Shown: positions 1-8,675 of the stretch, piece after piece
Layout of the letters: each line of letters starts with the position of its first letter
Numbering within the stretch: position 1 is the stretch's first letter
DNA from: Acidimicrobiia bacterium UBA5794
Lineage (GTDB): Bacteria; Actinomycetota; Acidimicrobiia; Spongiisociales; UBA5794
NCBI GenBank assembly: GCA_002418265.1
Contig: DIDS01000010.1
Coordinates: 62,001-126,000 of the forward strand
Direction of reading: 5' to 3'
DNA: 64,000 nt
Position numbers and translations under genes: made by a program
The notes under the pieces: generated by a model
What the model was told of the DNA's origin: nothing
The model's database searches: none
Seen by the model: the letters and a program-made list of their open reading frames with translations, nothing else

Positions 1-2
1 TT

Positions 3-512
3 GTCCGCCGTATCAACGATGAACTTGTGGCGACGTGGGGGAACCTTGTGAACCGTGTCGTTTCCATGGTCGGTCAGTACTTCGACGGTGTCGTCCCCGT
101 TGCCGGGGATTTGTCAGATGTCGATGACCGGGCCCTTGCTGCTCGCGTGGCAACCCTTGATGAAGTTGGAACTCTCATTTCTGGTGTCAAGCTACGGGCA
201 GGGATCGCCAGAGCCATGCAAGGTGCACAGGAAGCCAACGTGTATCTCAACGATCTTGCTCCCTGGAAGACCGCAAAGACGGATGTGGAGCGAACCGGGA
301 CGACCCTGTGGGTGGCGTTGCAGATGATTGCTGCCAACGCCGTTGCCCTCTCGCCGTATCTTCCCGCAACGTCACGCACCGTGCTCAGAGCCCTCGGGGT
401 ACTTGACCCGGACGATTCGGTCCCGTGGACTGCACCCGCAGTTGTCGCCGGTACCAGCCTCGGTGAGCTGCCCCCGCTGTTTGCAAAGGTCGAACTCGAA
501 CCTGAGGTGTAG
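3..512 (+). CDS. metG: Methionyl-tRNA synthetase, C-terminal part (5' end outside window)
   Basis: The reading frame is open from base 3 and enters from the left, so only the last ~169 residues are present. They form the helical anticodon-binding domain of class I MetRS: the stretch with WGNLVNRV followed by YFDGVVP, and the NVYLNDLAPWK motif, are characteristic. MetRS charges tRNA-Met (including initiator tRNA) in the cytoplasm. The methionine-binding and KMSKS parts lie outside the window. tatD starts three bases after the stop, which is the usual actinobacterial metG-tatD-rsmA order. No C-terminal tRNA-binding (EMAP-like) extension is present. Confidence 0.93.
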   Translation, partial: VRRINDELVATWGNLVNRVVSMVGQYFDGVVPVAGDLSDVDDRALAARVATLDEVGTLISGVKLRAGIARAMQGAQEANVYLNDLAPWKTAKTDVERTGTTLWVALQMIAANAVALSPYLPATSRTVLRALGVLDPDDSVPWTAPAVVAGTSLGELPPLFAKVELEPEV

Positions 513-515
513 ATC

Positions 516-1325
516 GTGACAGACCGCCCCGAGGACACGTCCAGGTCAAGCGATCAGACAAGCGGTGGTGCAACGTGGGTCGATACGCATGGGCACCTTT
601 TTCTCATCGACGATCCGGCAAACGATGTGCTCAAGCGTGCCTCGGATCAGGGTGTCTCATGGCTGGTCTGTCCCGGAGTTGACGAGAACACATCCCGAGC
701 GAGTGAGCTACTCGCCCAAGAGCATCCCGGCAAGGTGCTGTGGTCCGCAGGGCTTCATCCACACAGCGCATCGCTGTGGCCGAACCAGCGTGACCATATC
801 GCCGAGATGGCAAAGAGGGCCGATGCGGTCGGTGAATGTGGTCTCGACTACTACCGGAACCTCTCTCCGCAACAAGATCAGGTGGCGGCGTTCACAGACC
901 AACTCTCCCTCGCAGCAGAGTTGAACAAGCCGATCATCATCCATTGCCGTGATGCCTTCGCTGACGTTCATGACCTGCTCGAACAGGCCCAGCTTGGCGA
1001 ATCGGCGGTTCTGCATTGTTGGACGGGAGGTCCGAAATGGACGAAGCGGTTCGATGCGCTCGGTGTCACGTTCTCCTTTGCCGGACCGATCACCTACACA
1101 ACGGGAGACACGCTCCGACTCGGTGCGGCAAAGGCGCCACCGGAGCGCACCATGGTCGAGACGGATAGCCCGTATCTGACCCCCGAACCGTTGCGGGGAT
1201 CACGCAACGAACCTGCGAATGTGCACCTGGTCGGGGCCCGGCTCGCTGACGTATGGGGGACAACGGTCGGGCATGTTGCACAACTCACGACGGCGACGGC
1301 ACACCGAGTGTTCGGCCATGGATGA
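516..1325 (+). CDS. tatD: TatD family metal-dependent deoxyribonuclease
   Basis: A 269-residue TIM-barrel hydrolase. Metal ligands of the TatD family are visible: THGHL (His25, His27), GECGLDYY (Glu107), IIHCRDA (His143), LHCWTG (His167) and ETDSPYL (Asp217). Family members act as 3'-5' exonucleases and in DNA repair or turnover. The GTG start at 516 has GAGGTG upstream inside the end of metG. It leaves a roughly 20-residue tail before the first barrel strand, longer than usual, so a later start cannot be excluded. The 3' end overlaps rsmA, suggesting translational coupling. Confidence 0.93.
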   Translation: MTDRPEDTSRSSDQTSGGATWVDTHGHLFLIDDPANDVLKRASDQGVSWLVCPGVDENTSRASELLAQEHPGKVLWSAGLHPHSASLWPNQRDHIAEMAKRADAVGECGLDYYRNLSPQQDQVAAFTDQLSLAAELNKPIIIHCRDAFADVHDLLEQAQLGESAVLHCWTGGPKWTKRFDALGVTFSFAGPITYTTGDTLRLGAAKAPPERTMVETDSPYLTPEPLRGSRNEPANVHLVGARLADVWGTTVGHVAQLTTATAHRVFGHG

Positions 1326-2151
1326 CCTGTTTGGTGATGGGATGCAGGCCCGAAGTGAGATACGTCGTCTCCTGCGCGAGCACGATCATCAGCCTCGCAA
1401 GGGCTACGGACAGAACTTCCTCGTCGATCCCAACATTGTTGACCGGATGGTGCGTGCCGCAGGGATCACGAGCGATACCCAAGTCCTTGAGATAGGAGCT
1501 GGCACCGGAGCAGTGACGATTGGTCTCGCAGCGGTCGCGGGGCGTGTCGTGTCCTATGAGGTCGATCACTCGCTCGAACCAGTTCTTGACGAGGTCCTCA
1601 CCGTTACCGAAAACGTTGAGGTGCGCTTTGGCGATGCAACAAGGATCGATTTCTCGCACGCCCTCGACGGCGGACCATGGACGATGGTTTCAAACCTCCC
1701 GTTCAACGTGGGAACCGGAATCGTTCTTGACATCCTCCAAGGTGCCCCCAACATTGATCGACTCGTGGTCATGGTGCAGAAAGAGGTGGCTGATCGCCTT
1801 CTTGCAGAACCCGGGGCAAAGACGTATGGAATCCCGTCGGTGATCGTCGCCTTGCATGCAACGGCCCATCTCGCCTTCGGTGTGCCACCCCAGGTCTTTG
1901 AGCCGGCACCGCGAGTTGATTCCGCCGTCGTGGTCATCGACCGAAAACCCGCACCAGCCAAGGTGGTCAGGGCAATCGAGATCGCGTCGGCCGCATTCGG
2001 CCAACGTCGCAAGATGTTGCGTCGAAGCCTTGCAGGAACCATCGCTGACGAATCCATACTTGTGGCCGCAGGTATTGACCCGACGACCCGACCCGAAGTG
2101 CTGTCTCCCGAGGACTTTGTCACCATAGCCAATGCCGAGGGAGCTTCGTGA
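1318..2151 (+). CDS. rsmA: 16S rRNA (A1518/A1519-N6,N6)-dimethyltransferase RsmA/KsgA
   Basis: A SAM-dependent methyltransferase that dimethylates two adjacent adenosines in helix 45 of 16S rRNA late in 30S assembly. Diagnostic motifs are GQNFL near residue 31, the SAM-binding LEIGAGTG at 57-64 and the catalytic NLPFNV (N-L-P-F/Y) motif. I chose the ATG at 1318, overlapping the tatD stop by 8 bases. The ATG at 1342 (MQARSEIRRLL) aligns equally well with family N-termini and may be the true start. The frame stays open further upstream inside tatD, but that part has no family similarity. ispE follows 13 bases later. Confidence 0.94.
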   Translation: MDDLFGDGMQARSEIRRLLREHDHQPRKGYGQNFLVDPNIVDRMVRAAGITSDTQVLEIGAGTGAVTIGLAAVAGRVVSYEVDHSLEPVLDEVLTVTENVEVRFGDATRIDFSHALDGGPWTMVSNLPFNVGTGIVLDILQGAPNIDRLVVMVQKEVADRLLAEPGAKTYGIPSVIVALHATAHLAFGVPPQVFEPAPRVDSAVVVIDRKPAPAKVVRAIEIASAAFGQRRKMLRRSLAGTIADESILVAAGIDPTTRPEVLSPEDFVTIANAEGAS

Positions 2152-2164
2152 ACGAGGTGGATCG

Positions 2165-3013
2165 ATGAAGGCATTGGCGTATGCAAAGGTGAATCTTGCG
2201 CTGGTTGTCCACCAGCGGACCGCAGACGGGTTCCATCCGCTGCGCGGCCTCTTCCAATCGGTTTCGCTCGCCGACACGATCGAGCTGGTTCCTTCGACAA
2301 CAGATGAAGTAACCGTCTCCAATGACGAGACACCAAGCGACGGGACCAATCTCGCTTGGAAGGCCGTTGAGGCAATCCGGCGAGCAAGCCGAGATCCCAG
2401 AGCAATCTCACTCCACATCTCGAAGATGATCCCTTCCGGTGCAGGGCTCGGAGGTGGGAGCGCCGACGCTGCGGCAACGATTGGGCTTCTCGCTCGCGAG
2501 CACAACATCGACGATGACCTCGCGATGGAGATTGCCTCCTCCCTCGGTTCAGATGTCCCGTTCGCGCTCACCGGTGGTACAGCACTCGTTCGCGGACGAG
2601 GCGAGATGATCGATCCGGTTGAACCGCTCACCGGGTTCTCACTTGCGATCGTGGTTCCACCGTTTGGTCTTTCCACTCCTGACGTGTTCCACGAATGGGA
2701 CCGCATGGGGGGACCCGTCGGTGAAGCAGTCCCCGACAGCGACCTTCCGACCGAGCTTCGTGGCAGAGAACCGATCCGCAATGACCTCTATCCCGCGGCG
2801 CTATCACTCGACCCGCGAATCGGTGAGTGGCGCGCCGAGTTGACGTCGCTTTGGGGGACCACCGTTGCCATGACCGGATCGGGATCTGCGCTGTTTGCCT
2901 TCTTCCCTTCTCTTGACGAGGCGAGCGGAGCCGTTGAGGCGGTCGCCGTCCCGGTTCGTGCAGCAGAGCCCGTCGCCCTTGTTGATCGTGGCTGGGAGAG
3001 CATTGATGATTGA
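2165..3013 (+). CDS. ispE: 4-diphosphocytidyl-2-C-methyl-D-erythritol kinase IspE
   Basis: A GHMP-family kinase of the non-mevalonate (MEP) isoprenoid pathway that phosphorylates CDP-ME with ATP. It starts AYAKVNLAL, with the catalytic-lysine region typical of IspE, and has the GHMP ATP loop PSGAGLGGGSADAA in the first half. Length (282 aa) is normal. The ATG at 2165 is preferred over the in-frame ATG at 2132 because GAGGTG lies 8-9 bases upstream and the extra eleven residues have no family match. The pathway supplies precursors for menaquinone, whose genes lie at 35.6-41.8 kb. Confidence 0.94.
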   Translation: MKALAYAKVNLALVVHQRTADGFHPLRGLFQSVSLADTIELVPSTTDEVTVSNDETPSDGTNLAWKAVEAIRRASRDPRAISLHISKMIPSGAGLGGGSADAAATIGLLAREHNIDDDLAMEIASSLGSDVPFALTGGTALVRGRGEMIDPVEPLTGFSLAIVVPPFGLSTPDVFHEWDRMGGPVGEAVPDSDLPTELRGREPIRNDLYPAALSLDPRIGEWRAELTSLWGTTVAMTGSGSALFAFFPSLDEASGAVEAVAVPVRAAEPVALVDRGWESIDD

Positions 3014-3071
3014 CATCCACGGCCATCACCTCGGACAGACCTCTACACTTCCGCCTCGTATCCCGCATTTT

Positions 3072-3146
3072 TGGGGGGTGGTGTAATTGGCAGCACAGAT
3101 GGTTTTGGTCCATCTAGAACGGGTTCGAGTCCTGTCCCCCCAGCCA
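3072..3146 (+). tRNA. tRNA-Gln (anticodon UUG)
   Basis: A complete cloverleaf of 75 nt with encoded CCA. The acceptor stem TGGGGGG (3072-3078) pairs with CCCCCCA (3136-3142), G3143 is the discriminator and CCA occupies 3144-3146. The anticodon loop TTTTGGT gives anticodon TTG, reading CAA. The T arm ACGGG-TTCGAGT-CCTGT pairs fully with one G-U. It lies between ispE and glmU, a common actinobacterial position. Confidence 0.97.
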
Positions 3147-3174
3147 ACAAGGCACCTATGAGGATCGTGATCCG

Positions 3175-4554
3175 ATGAGCAACAGCGTTGTCATCTTGGC
3201 AGCAGGCAAGGGGACCCGTATGCGTACGGGACACGCCAAATCGCTCCACGTTGCTGTAGGTCGCTCCCTTCTCGAGTGGGCCCTCCACACGGCTGAGGCG
3301 ATTGACCCGGGCGAGATCAGTGTTGTGGTGGGCCATGAGGCCGATCAGGTTGCTGCTTTGTGCCCATCGGGTGTCGCCGTGGTCACCCAAGAACCCCAGC
3401 TCGGGACCGGACATGCCACCAGCGTCGGGCTTTCGGGCCTGGCATCCCTCGATGCGACCATCGTCGTGCTTCCCGGGGATATGCCACTGGTGACCCAGGA
3501 ATCCCTGCGGTTGCTGGTCGCGACACACGCAGCGAGGGATGATGCGGCAACGATCATGACCGTCGACGTTTCGGATCCGGCCGGGTACGGACGCATCGTG
3601 CGTTCTGGAAACAGTATTGTGGGAATCGTTGAAGATCGTGATGCCACGGCGCAACAACGTGCGATCAGCGAGGTGAATACATCGGTCTATGTGTTTGATG
3701 GACCACTTCTCGCCGACGCCATCGACAAGATCAAGAACGACAACGACCAATCCGAGTTCTACCTCACGGATGTGATCGGAATCCTCACCGCCGAAGGGCA
3801 TTCCGTCGGTGCCGTCACCGTGCCCCAAGATGAAGGAATGGGCGTCAACACACAGGGGCAGCTCGCCGAGGTCTCTGCCGTATTGCGAGGGAGGATCAAC
3901 GCCGAATTGCTTGAGGCGGGTGTGGCGATGCCGGACCCATCCCGCGTCTACATCGACGCGGGGGTCTCGGTTGCTCCGGGTGCAACGATTCTGCCTGATA
4001 CCTATCTGCTTGGATCAACGACGGTCGGTGAGGGGGCAGTGGTGGGACCCGATGTTGAGGCACGCGACAGCTCGATAGCGGCCAACGCCAGAGTTCGCTA
4101 TTCGGTGCTCGACACCGCAGTTGTCGGGGAGCGAGCAATCGTTGGACCCTACACCCACCTCCGACCGGGTACGGTCCTCAAAGAGGGCACCAAGGCTGGC
4201 GCCTACGTCGAGATCAAGGCGTCAGTTGTGGGGAAGAATTCCAAAGTCCCCCACCTGTCATACATTGGTGATGCAGAGATTGGCGAGGACTCCAACGTCG
4301 GAGCGGCAACGGTCACGGTGAACTATGACGGCTTCAACAAACACAAGACAAAGATCGGCGATCGTGTGCGGATCGGGTCCGACACCATGTTGGTTGCGCC
4401 CGTGACGATCGGTGACGACGCCTACACGGGGGCTGGGTCTGTCATTACGCACGACGTTCCTGCCGGGGCGCTTGGTGTCGAACGGAGTGACCAACGCATC
4501 ATCGAAGGCTACGCTGACAAGCACCGGAAGCGCGCTGAAAAGGAAGCGGAGTGA
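3175..4554 (+). CDS. glmU: Bifunctional UDP-N-acetylglucosamine pyrophosphorylase / glucosamine-1-phosphate N-acetyltransferase GlmU
   Basis: Catalyses the last two steps of UDP-GlcNAc synthesis, the precursor of peptidoglycan. The N-terminal uridylyltransferase half shows LAAGKGTRM, QLGTGHAT and LPGDMPL. The C-terminal half (from about residue 255) is a left-handed beta-helix of hexapeptide repeats with the RPGTVL, VPHLSYIGDA and NYDGFNKHKT motifs of the acetyltransferase site. Length (459 aa) is normal. The ATG at 3175 follows a GAGGATC element. The stop overlaps the prs start, indicating coupling. Confidence 0.97.
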   Translation: MSNSVVILAAGKGTRMRTGHAKSLHVAVGRSLLEWALHTAEAIDPGEISVVVGHEADQVAALCPSGVAVVTQEPQLGTGHATSVGLSGLASLDATIVVLPGDMPLVTQESLRLLVATHAARDDAATIMTVDVSDPAGYGRIVRSGNSIVGIVEDRDATAQQRAISEVNTSVYVFDGPLLADAIDKIKNDNDQSEFYLTDVIGILTAEGHSVGAVTVPQDEGMGVNTQGQLAEVSAVLRGRINAELLEAGVAMPDPSRVYIDAGVSVAPGATILPDTYLLGSTTVGEGAVVGPDVEARDSSIAANARVRYSVLDTAVVGERAIVGPYTHLRPGTVLKEGTKAGAYVEIKASVVGKNSKVPHLSYIGDAEIGEDSNVGAATVTVNYDGFNKHKTKIGDRVRIGSDTMLVAPVTIGDDAYTGAGSVITHDVPAGALGVERSDQRIIEGYADKHRKRAEKEAE

Positions 4555-5525
4555 TGCAACACCCCGGGCTGAAGCGAATGCTGGTGTTCTCTGGCTCCGC
4601 CAATGTCGAGCTGGCTGAAGAAGTATGCAAGCTTCTCGACGTCGAACTCGGGGGAGTGGAGCGTTCCCGATTCGCCGACGGGGAGATCTACATCCGGTTC
4701 ACGGAGTCCGTTCGTGGGGCCGACTGCTTCGTCATTCAGAGCCACTCGAAGCCGATCAATGAGCACATCATGGAGCAACTCATCATGATTGACGCGCTCA
4801 AGCGAGCATCGGCCAAGCGGATCACCGCTGTTGTCCCCTTTTACGGCTACGCCCGCCAGGACAAGAAGGGACGGCCCCGCGAACCGATCACTGCAAGGCT
4901 GATGGGCGATCTGTTCATTACCGCTGGTGCTGACCGTATTGCATCAGTGGACCTTCACACCGGGCAGTTGCAGGGTTTCATTGATGCTCCGTTTGATTCT
5001 CTGACCGCCTTGCCACTGTTCACTGACTATCTCAAGAACAAAGAAGATGGTCCGCTGACGGTCGTGTCCCCAGACTCGGGAGGTGTGAAGCGAGCAACGA
5101 GATTCGCTCACCATCTCAACGCCGAGGTTGCGTTCATCTACAAGCGGCGGAGAACCGATGCCCGCAACCAGGTCACGGCAAGCCATGTTGTGGGTGACAT
5201 CAAGGATCGCCACTGCATCATCGTCGACGACATCATCGATACCGCTGGCACCGTTGTGGCAGGTGCGGAGCTCTTGCTCGCGCGAGGGGCGGCGTCGGTG
5301 AAGGTGCTCGCAACCCATGGCGTGTTGTCTGGCCCAGCCATCGACCGTCTCCGAGGGGCAGCTTTTTCAGAAATCGTCATCACCAACACACTTCCGGTGT
5401 CTGCCGAAGCGCTTTCGCTTCCGAATCTCACGGTGTTGTCAATCGCTCCGATTGTGGCGGGAACGGTTGAAGCGATCTTCAACGACAGCTCTGTGAGTGA
5501 GATCTTCAAGGGCGAGAACACCTGA
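4551..5525 (+). CDS. prs: Ribose-phosphate pyrophosphokinase (PRPP synthetase)
   Basis: Makes 5-phosphoribosyl-1-pyrophosphate from ribose-5-phosphate and ATP for nucleotide, His, Trp and NAD synthesis. Class I PRPP synthetase motifs are present: RQDKKGRPREPI (ATP/flexible region), the PDSGGVKRA region and the PRPP-binding VDDIIDTAGT loop. 324 aa is the expected length. The start is either GTG 4551 or the adjacent ATG 4554, both overlapping the glmU stop. glmU-prs adjacency is conserved in many Gram-positive bacteria. Confidence 0.96.
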   Translation: MMQHPGLKRMLVFSGSANVELAEEVCKLLDVELGGVERSRFADGEIYIRFTESVRGADCFVIQSHSKPINEHIMEQLIMIDALKRASAKRITAVVPFYGYARQDKKGRPREPITARLMGDLFITAGADRIASVDLHTGQLQGFIDAPFDSLTALPLFTDYLKNKEDGPLTVVSPDSGGVKRATRFAHHLNAEVAFIYKRRRTDARNQVTASHVVGDIKDRHCIIVDDIIDTAGTVVAGAELLLARGAASVKVLATHGVLSGPAIDRLRGAAFSEIVITNTLPVSAEALSLPNLTVLSIAPIVAGTVEAIFNDSSVSEIFKGENT

Positions 5526-5544
5526 GCCCTGATCTGGTGAGACG

Positions 5545-7218
5545 ATGAGCATCGAGCCTGCTCGGATCACCCAGATCGTTGACGACGGATTCCGTAGATT
5601 TCACCGCCGCCACCGTGCCGTCACCGCCAGAGCGTTCGCACATTTTGAGGCGCGGGACTGGGTATCGATTCGAAAGGATTCGCTCGAACGCATCGATGCA
5701 TACGGCATCAGTCTCGATCAAACCATCGATGACCTCACCGACGCCGGGTTTACGATCGAGATGCGATCAGCCTGGTCTCAAGCAAGGGATGCGTTCCACG
5801 ACCGATACATCCAGGATCCGTTCCTTGAGGTCGCCGAGACCTTCTTCAATTCACTTGCACGCAAGATGTTCACCACTGAGGGCATCGACCCGATGCTCGA
5901 GTTTCTCGGAGGTGGTGAACGTTCAGAGCGAGTGCCGGCCGTTGTCACCCGAACATATGATGCCACGACGGGATCGACGCGGTGGATTCACGAGGTGGCG
6001 CGAGATTGCCGGTTCCACATGTCGTGGGCAAACCTCAACCGTGACGTTGTCGCAGTGGTTGAACGGTTCCCGATCGTTCCCGTTGAGGTCGAGATGGTCG
6101 ATCGGTTGTTCTTTCGTGGGCGGGCGGCGTATCTCGTGGGATCGTTGACCGATGGCGTGGAAACGATCCCGTTTGCGTTCGCCATCCGTCATGGGTCGCG
6201 CGGTATCCGGATCGCGGCGGTACTCATCGGAGAGGCCGATGTCTCGATCCTGTTTTCCTACACTCGCGCCGCGTTTCTCACGCTGAGTGACGCGCCGGGA
6301 GATCTTGTCGCGTTCCTTTCGAAGCTTCTTCCGCACCGGGCAGATGCCGAGCTGTGGGCCGCAATCGGATATCGCAAGCAGGCCAAGACCGAGCGATATC
6401 GCGACCTCATCCGTTATCTCGACACTTCGACGGAGCTCTTCACCCGGGCGCCCGGAGTGCCGGGGCTTGTGATGATCGTTTTCACACTTGCTGGCTACGA
6501 CCTCGTGTTCAAGGTGGTGCGCGACCGGTTCCCACCCCAAAAATTCGTCACACCGCGTCAGGTCGCTGAGCGGTATCAGCTCGTCGCTCGCCACGACAGG
6601 GCTGGGAGGCTGGTTGAGGCGCAGCGATTCCACGATCTGAAGCTCCCTTCCGACCGATTCGACCCCGACGTGCTTGACGAACTCGTGTCAGAGGCCTCCC
6701 GAACGGTTGCGGTCTCCGATGGACAGGTGACCTTCGCAACGATCTACCTCGAACGAAGGGTCACCCCGCTTGACCTCTACATCCGATCAGCTGACATCGA
6801 TGAAGCGAAGCGGGCGATCATCGACTACGGGGCGGCAATCAAGAACCTCGCGGCATCCAACATCTTTCCGGGGGACATGCTGCTCAAGAACTTTGGTGTG
6901 ACCCGTCGTGGACGGGTGGTGTTCTATGACTATGACGAGCTGACCGAACTGACCGAATGTCGGTTTCGTGCATTGCCAGAGTCGACCGACCCCTACGATG
7001 AGCTTTCCGCCACGCCGACATACGGAATCGGACCAAACGACATCTTCCCCGAGGAGCTGCCTCGTTTCCTTGGACTCAACCACGAATTGCGTACTGCATT
7101 CGACGAGGTCCACGCCGACCTGTTTGAACCGGGATTCTGGCGAGGGGTCCAAGAGCGCATCAAGATGGGAGAAATCATCGAGATTCTCCCGTATCGACGA
7201 TCACGAGCGATTGGCTGA
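5545..7218 (+). CDS. aceK: Isocitrate dehydrogenase kinase/phosphatase AceK
   Basis: A 557-residue homologue of E. coli AceK over its full length. AceK phosphorylates and dephosphorylates isocitrate dehydrogenase, switching carbon between the TCA cycle and the glyoxylate bypass. Catalytic-domain residues line up with a constant offset of 13 from E. coli: Lys323 in VFKVV (K336), Asp444 in FPGDML (D457) and Asp462 in FYDYDE (D475). The KNFGVTRRGRVVFYDYDE region is nearly identical to E. coli. The N-terminal regulatory half is more divergent. There is no aceA or aceB beside it; it sits between prs and rplY. AceK is known mainly from Proteobacteria, so this is unusual. Its TGA stop lies in the start of a heptad repeat array. 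Confidence 0.95.
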   Translation: MSIEPARITQIVDDGFRRFHRRHRAVTARAFAHFEARDWVSIRKDSLERIDAYGISLDQTIDDLTDAGFTIEMRSAWSQARDAFHDRYIQDPFLEVAETFFNSLARKMFTTEGIDPMLEFLGGGERSERVPAVVTRTYDATTGSTRWIHEVARDCRFHMSWANLNRDVVAVVERFPIVPVEVEMVDRLFFRGRAAYLVGSLTDGVETIPFAFAIRHGSRGIRIAAVLIGEADVSILFSYTRAAFLTLSDAPGDLVAFLSKLLPHRADAELWAAIGYRKQAKTERYRDLIRYLDTSTELFTRAPGVPGLVMIVFTLAGYDLVFKVVRDRFPPQKFVTPRQVAERYQLVARHDRAGRLVEAQRFHDLKLPSDRFDPDVLDELVSEASRTVAVSDGQVTFATIYLERRVTPLDLYIRSADIDEAKRAIIDYGAAIKNLAASNIFPGDMLLKNFGVTRRGRVVFYDYDELTELTECRFRALPESTDPYDELSATPTYGIGPNDIFPEELPRFLGLNHELRTAFDEVHADLFEPGFWRGVQERIKMGEIIEILPYRRSRAIG

Positions 7219-7327
7219 TTACCGATTACCGATCACCGATTACCGATTACCGACTACAGAAGTCAGCCAGCCGATTGTCGATTTCGGAATACGGTCGTCG
7301 GTCCTCGGTCCTCGGTCCTCGGTCTCT
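7217..7327 (+). repeat. Intergenic heptad arrays (GATTACC and GGTCCTC types)
   Basis: Two arrays with an exact 7-bp period fill the aceK-rplY spacer. 7217-7258 is six heptads of GATTACC with variants GATCACC and GACTACA; 7293-7327 is five heptads of GGTCCTC with variants GGTCGTC and GGTCTCT. The aceK stop codon (7216-7218) overlaps the first heptad. The rest of the 178-bp spacer contains a possible TAAACT -10 element at 7352-7357 for rplY. Confidence 0.9.
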
Positions 7328-7396
7328 GTGCCATTTCGGTGGTGTCTGCCGTAAACTCGTGGGTTGCAACCTCAACCGATTTCGAGGGGATCCCTC

Positions 7397-8065
7397 ATGC
7401 AGCAGGAAACTCTGACCGCCACAAAGCGGGTGACGCGAGGAACTCGCGCATCCAAGCGTCTCCGTCGTGATGGGCGCGTCCCTGGCATCGTCTATGGGGC
7501 AACCGTTGAATCACCTCATGCGGTCCACGTGGCCCAGCGCGATTTGTACGGTGTGCTCCGTACCGAGGCCGGGCTCAACGCCATCATTGAAGTCGACATT
7601 GACGGCGAAAAGGTTTTGACGGTTGCCAGAGAGATCCAACGTGACCCCGTACGCCGCGACATCACACATGTTGACTTCATTCAGGTGTCACTCGATGTCG
7701 CCATTGAAGCGGAAGTTCATCTTGAGTACCTCGGAATACCGATTGGCGTGATCGAGGAAGAAGGTATTGCCGAGACAATCGAGTCGAGCGTCATGATCAG
7801 CGCTCTACCGAATGCAATCCCGAACCTCGTTGAAGTTGATGTCTCGCATCTGCATCTCCATGACACGCTCACGATTGCTGATCTTCCAGACATCGACGGT
7901 GTCGAGTATCTGGCCGACGAAGACCATCCGCTCCTCACGGTGGTCGTCCCAGCAGCCGAAATTGTCGAAGAGGTTGCCCTCGAAGGCGAAGAAGACATCG
8001 AGGGCGAAGAAGTCCTCGAAGGCGAAGAAGGCGTAGAGGAAGACTCCTCAGACGACGAGGGTTGA
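7397..8065 (+). CDS. rplY: 50S ribosomal protein L25 (general stress protein Ctc form)
   Basis: A 5S rRNA-binding ribosomal protein. The N-terminal L25 domain (about residues 5-95) contains TRGTRASKRLRRDGRVPGIVYG. A C-terminal TL5/Ctc beta domain follows, then a strongly acidic, repetitive tail (EGEE repeats, last ~25 residues). The 222-aa length is that of the long Ctc form. ATG 7397 is chosen over the TTG at 7364 because GAGGGG lies just upstream and the protein then begins like other L25 proteins. The stop overlaps the pth start. Confidence 0.95.
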   Translation: MQQETLTATKRVTRGTRASKRLRRDGRVPGIVYGATVESPHAVHVAQRDLYGVLRTEAGLNAIIEVDIDGEKVLTVAREIQRDPVRRDITHVDFIQVSLDVAIEAEVHLEYLGIPIGVIEEEGIAETIESSVMISALPNAIPNLVEVDVSHLHLHDTLTIADLPDIDGVEYLADEDHPLLTVVVPAAEIVEEVALEGEEDIEGEEVLEGEEGVEEDSSDDEG

Positions 8066-8655
8066 TTACGGACTCGTCAGCCAGCCTTGTTGTAGGACTT
8101 CGCAATCCAGGAACCTCCTACCAACAGACGCGCCACAACATTGGTGCCGTGGTGGTCGATCGGTTTCTGTCGGATCACGGTCTGATACTCAAACGCGCGC
8201 GACAAGGTATCCGTGCCGATGTTGCTGAGACCAACCTGGAGGGCCACCGTGCCGTGATCGCTGTTCCTCGGACCTTCATGAATGAGTCCGGTCAGGCAGT
8301 GGCCCCCCTCATGAAGTACTACGGCATCTCCGGGGACCGGATGCTGGTCATCCATGACGACATTGATGTGCCCTTCGGCAAACTCAAGATATCCGAGGGG
8401 GGTGGGCACGGAGGGAACAACGGTGTTCGCTCGATCATCGGGTCAATCGATGGCGATGGATTCTGGCGGCTGAAAGTTGGCGTTGGAAGACCACCAGGCT
8501 CGATGGATCCAGCGGACTTCGTGCTTGGAAGATTTCGGACCGAGGAGCGTGAGCCGATGGACGTTGTGGTGTACCGAGCTGCCGACGTGGTCGCGTCCTT
8601 CATCACCCACGGTGGAGATCACGCCCGTCAGTACGCTGGCGAACTCAACGACTAG
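8062..8655 (+). CDS. pth: Peptidyl-tRNA hydrolase
   Basis: Releases tRNA from prematurely dropped peptidyl-tRNA. The active-site motifs of bacterial Pth are present: GLRNPG near the N-terminus, TRHNIG (catalytic His), FMNESG, HDDIDVPFGK (catalytic Asp) and the GGGHGGNNG loop. 197 aa is normal. The TTG start at 8062 overlaps the rplY stop (TTGA), and the preceding GACGAGGG works as ribosome-binding site; there is no better downstream start. rplY-pth coupling is widely conserved. Confidence 0.96.
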   Translation: MITDSSASLVVGLRNPGTSYQQTRHNIGAVVVDRFLSDHGLILKRARQGIRADVAETNLEGHRAVIAVPRTFMNESGQAVAPLMKYYGISGDRMLVIHDDIDVPFGKLKISEGGGHGGNNGVRSIIGSIDGDGFWRLKVGVGRPPGSMDPADFVLGRFRTEEREPMDVVVYRAADVVASFITHGGDHARQYAGELND

Positions 8656-8675
8656 TGGACACCAGGGGTACCGAG

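Noticed and set aside
3010..3049. tRNA-Gln promoter (TTGACA at 3010 and TACACT at 3044)
   Set aside because: Spacing of 28 bp is too long for a sigma-70 type promoter, and TTGACA overlaps the ispE stop; it is probably chance.
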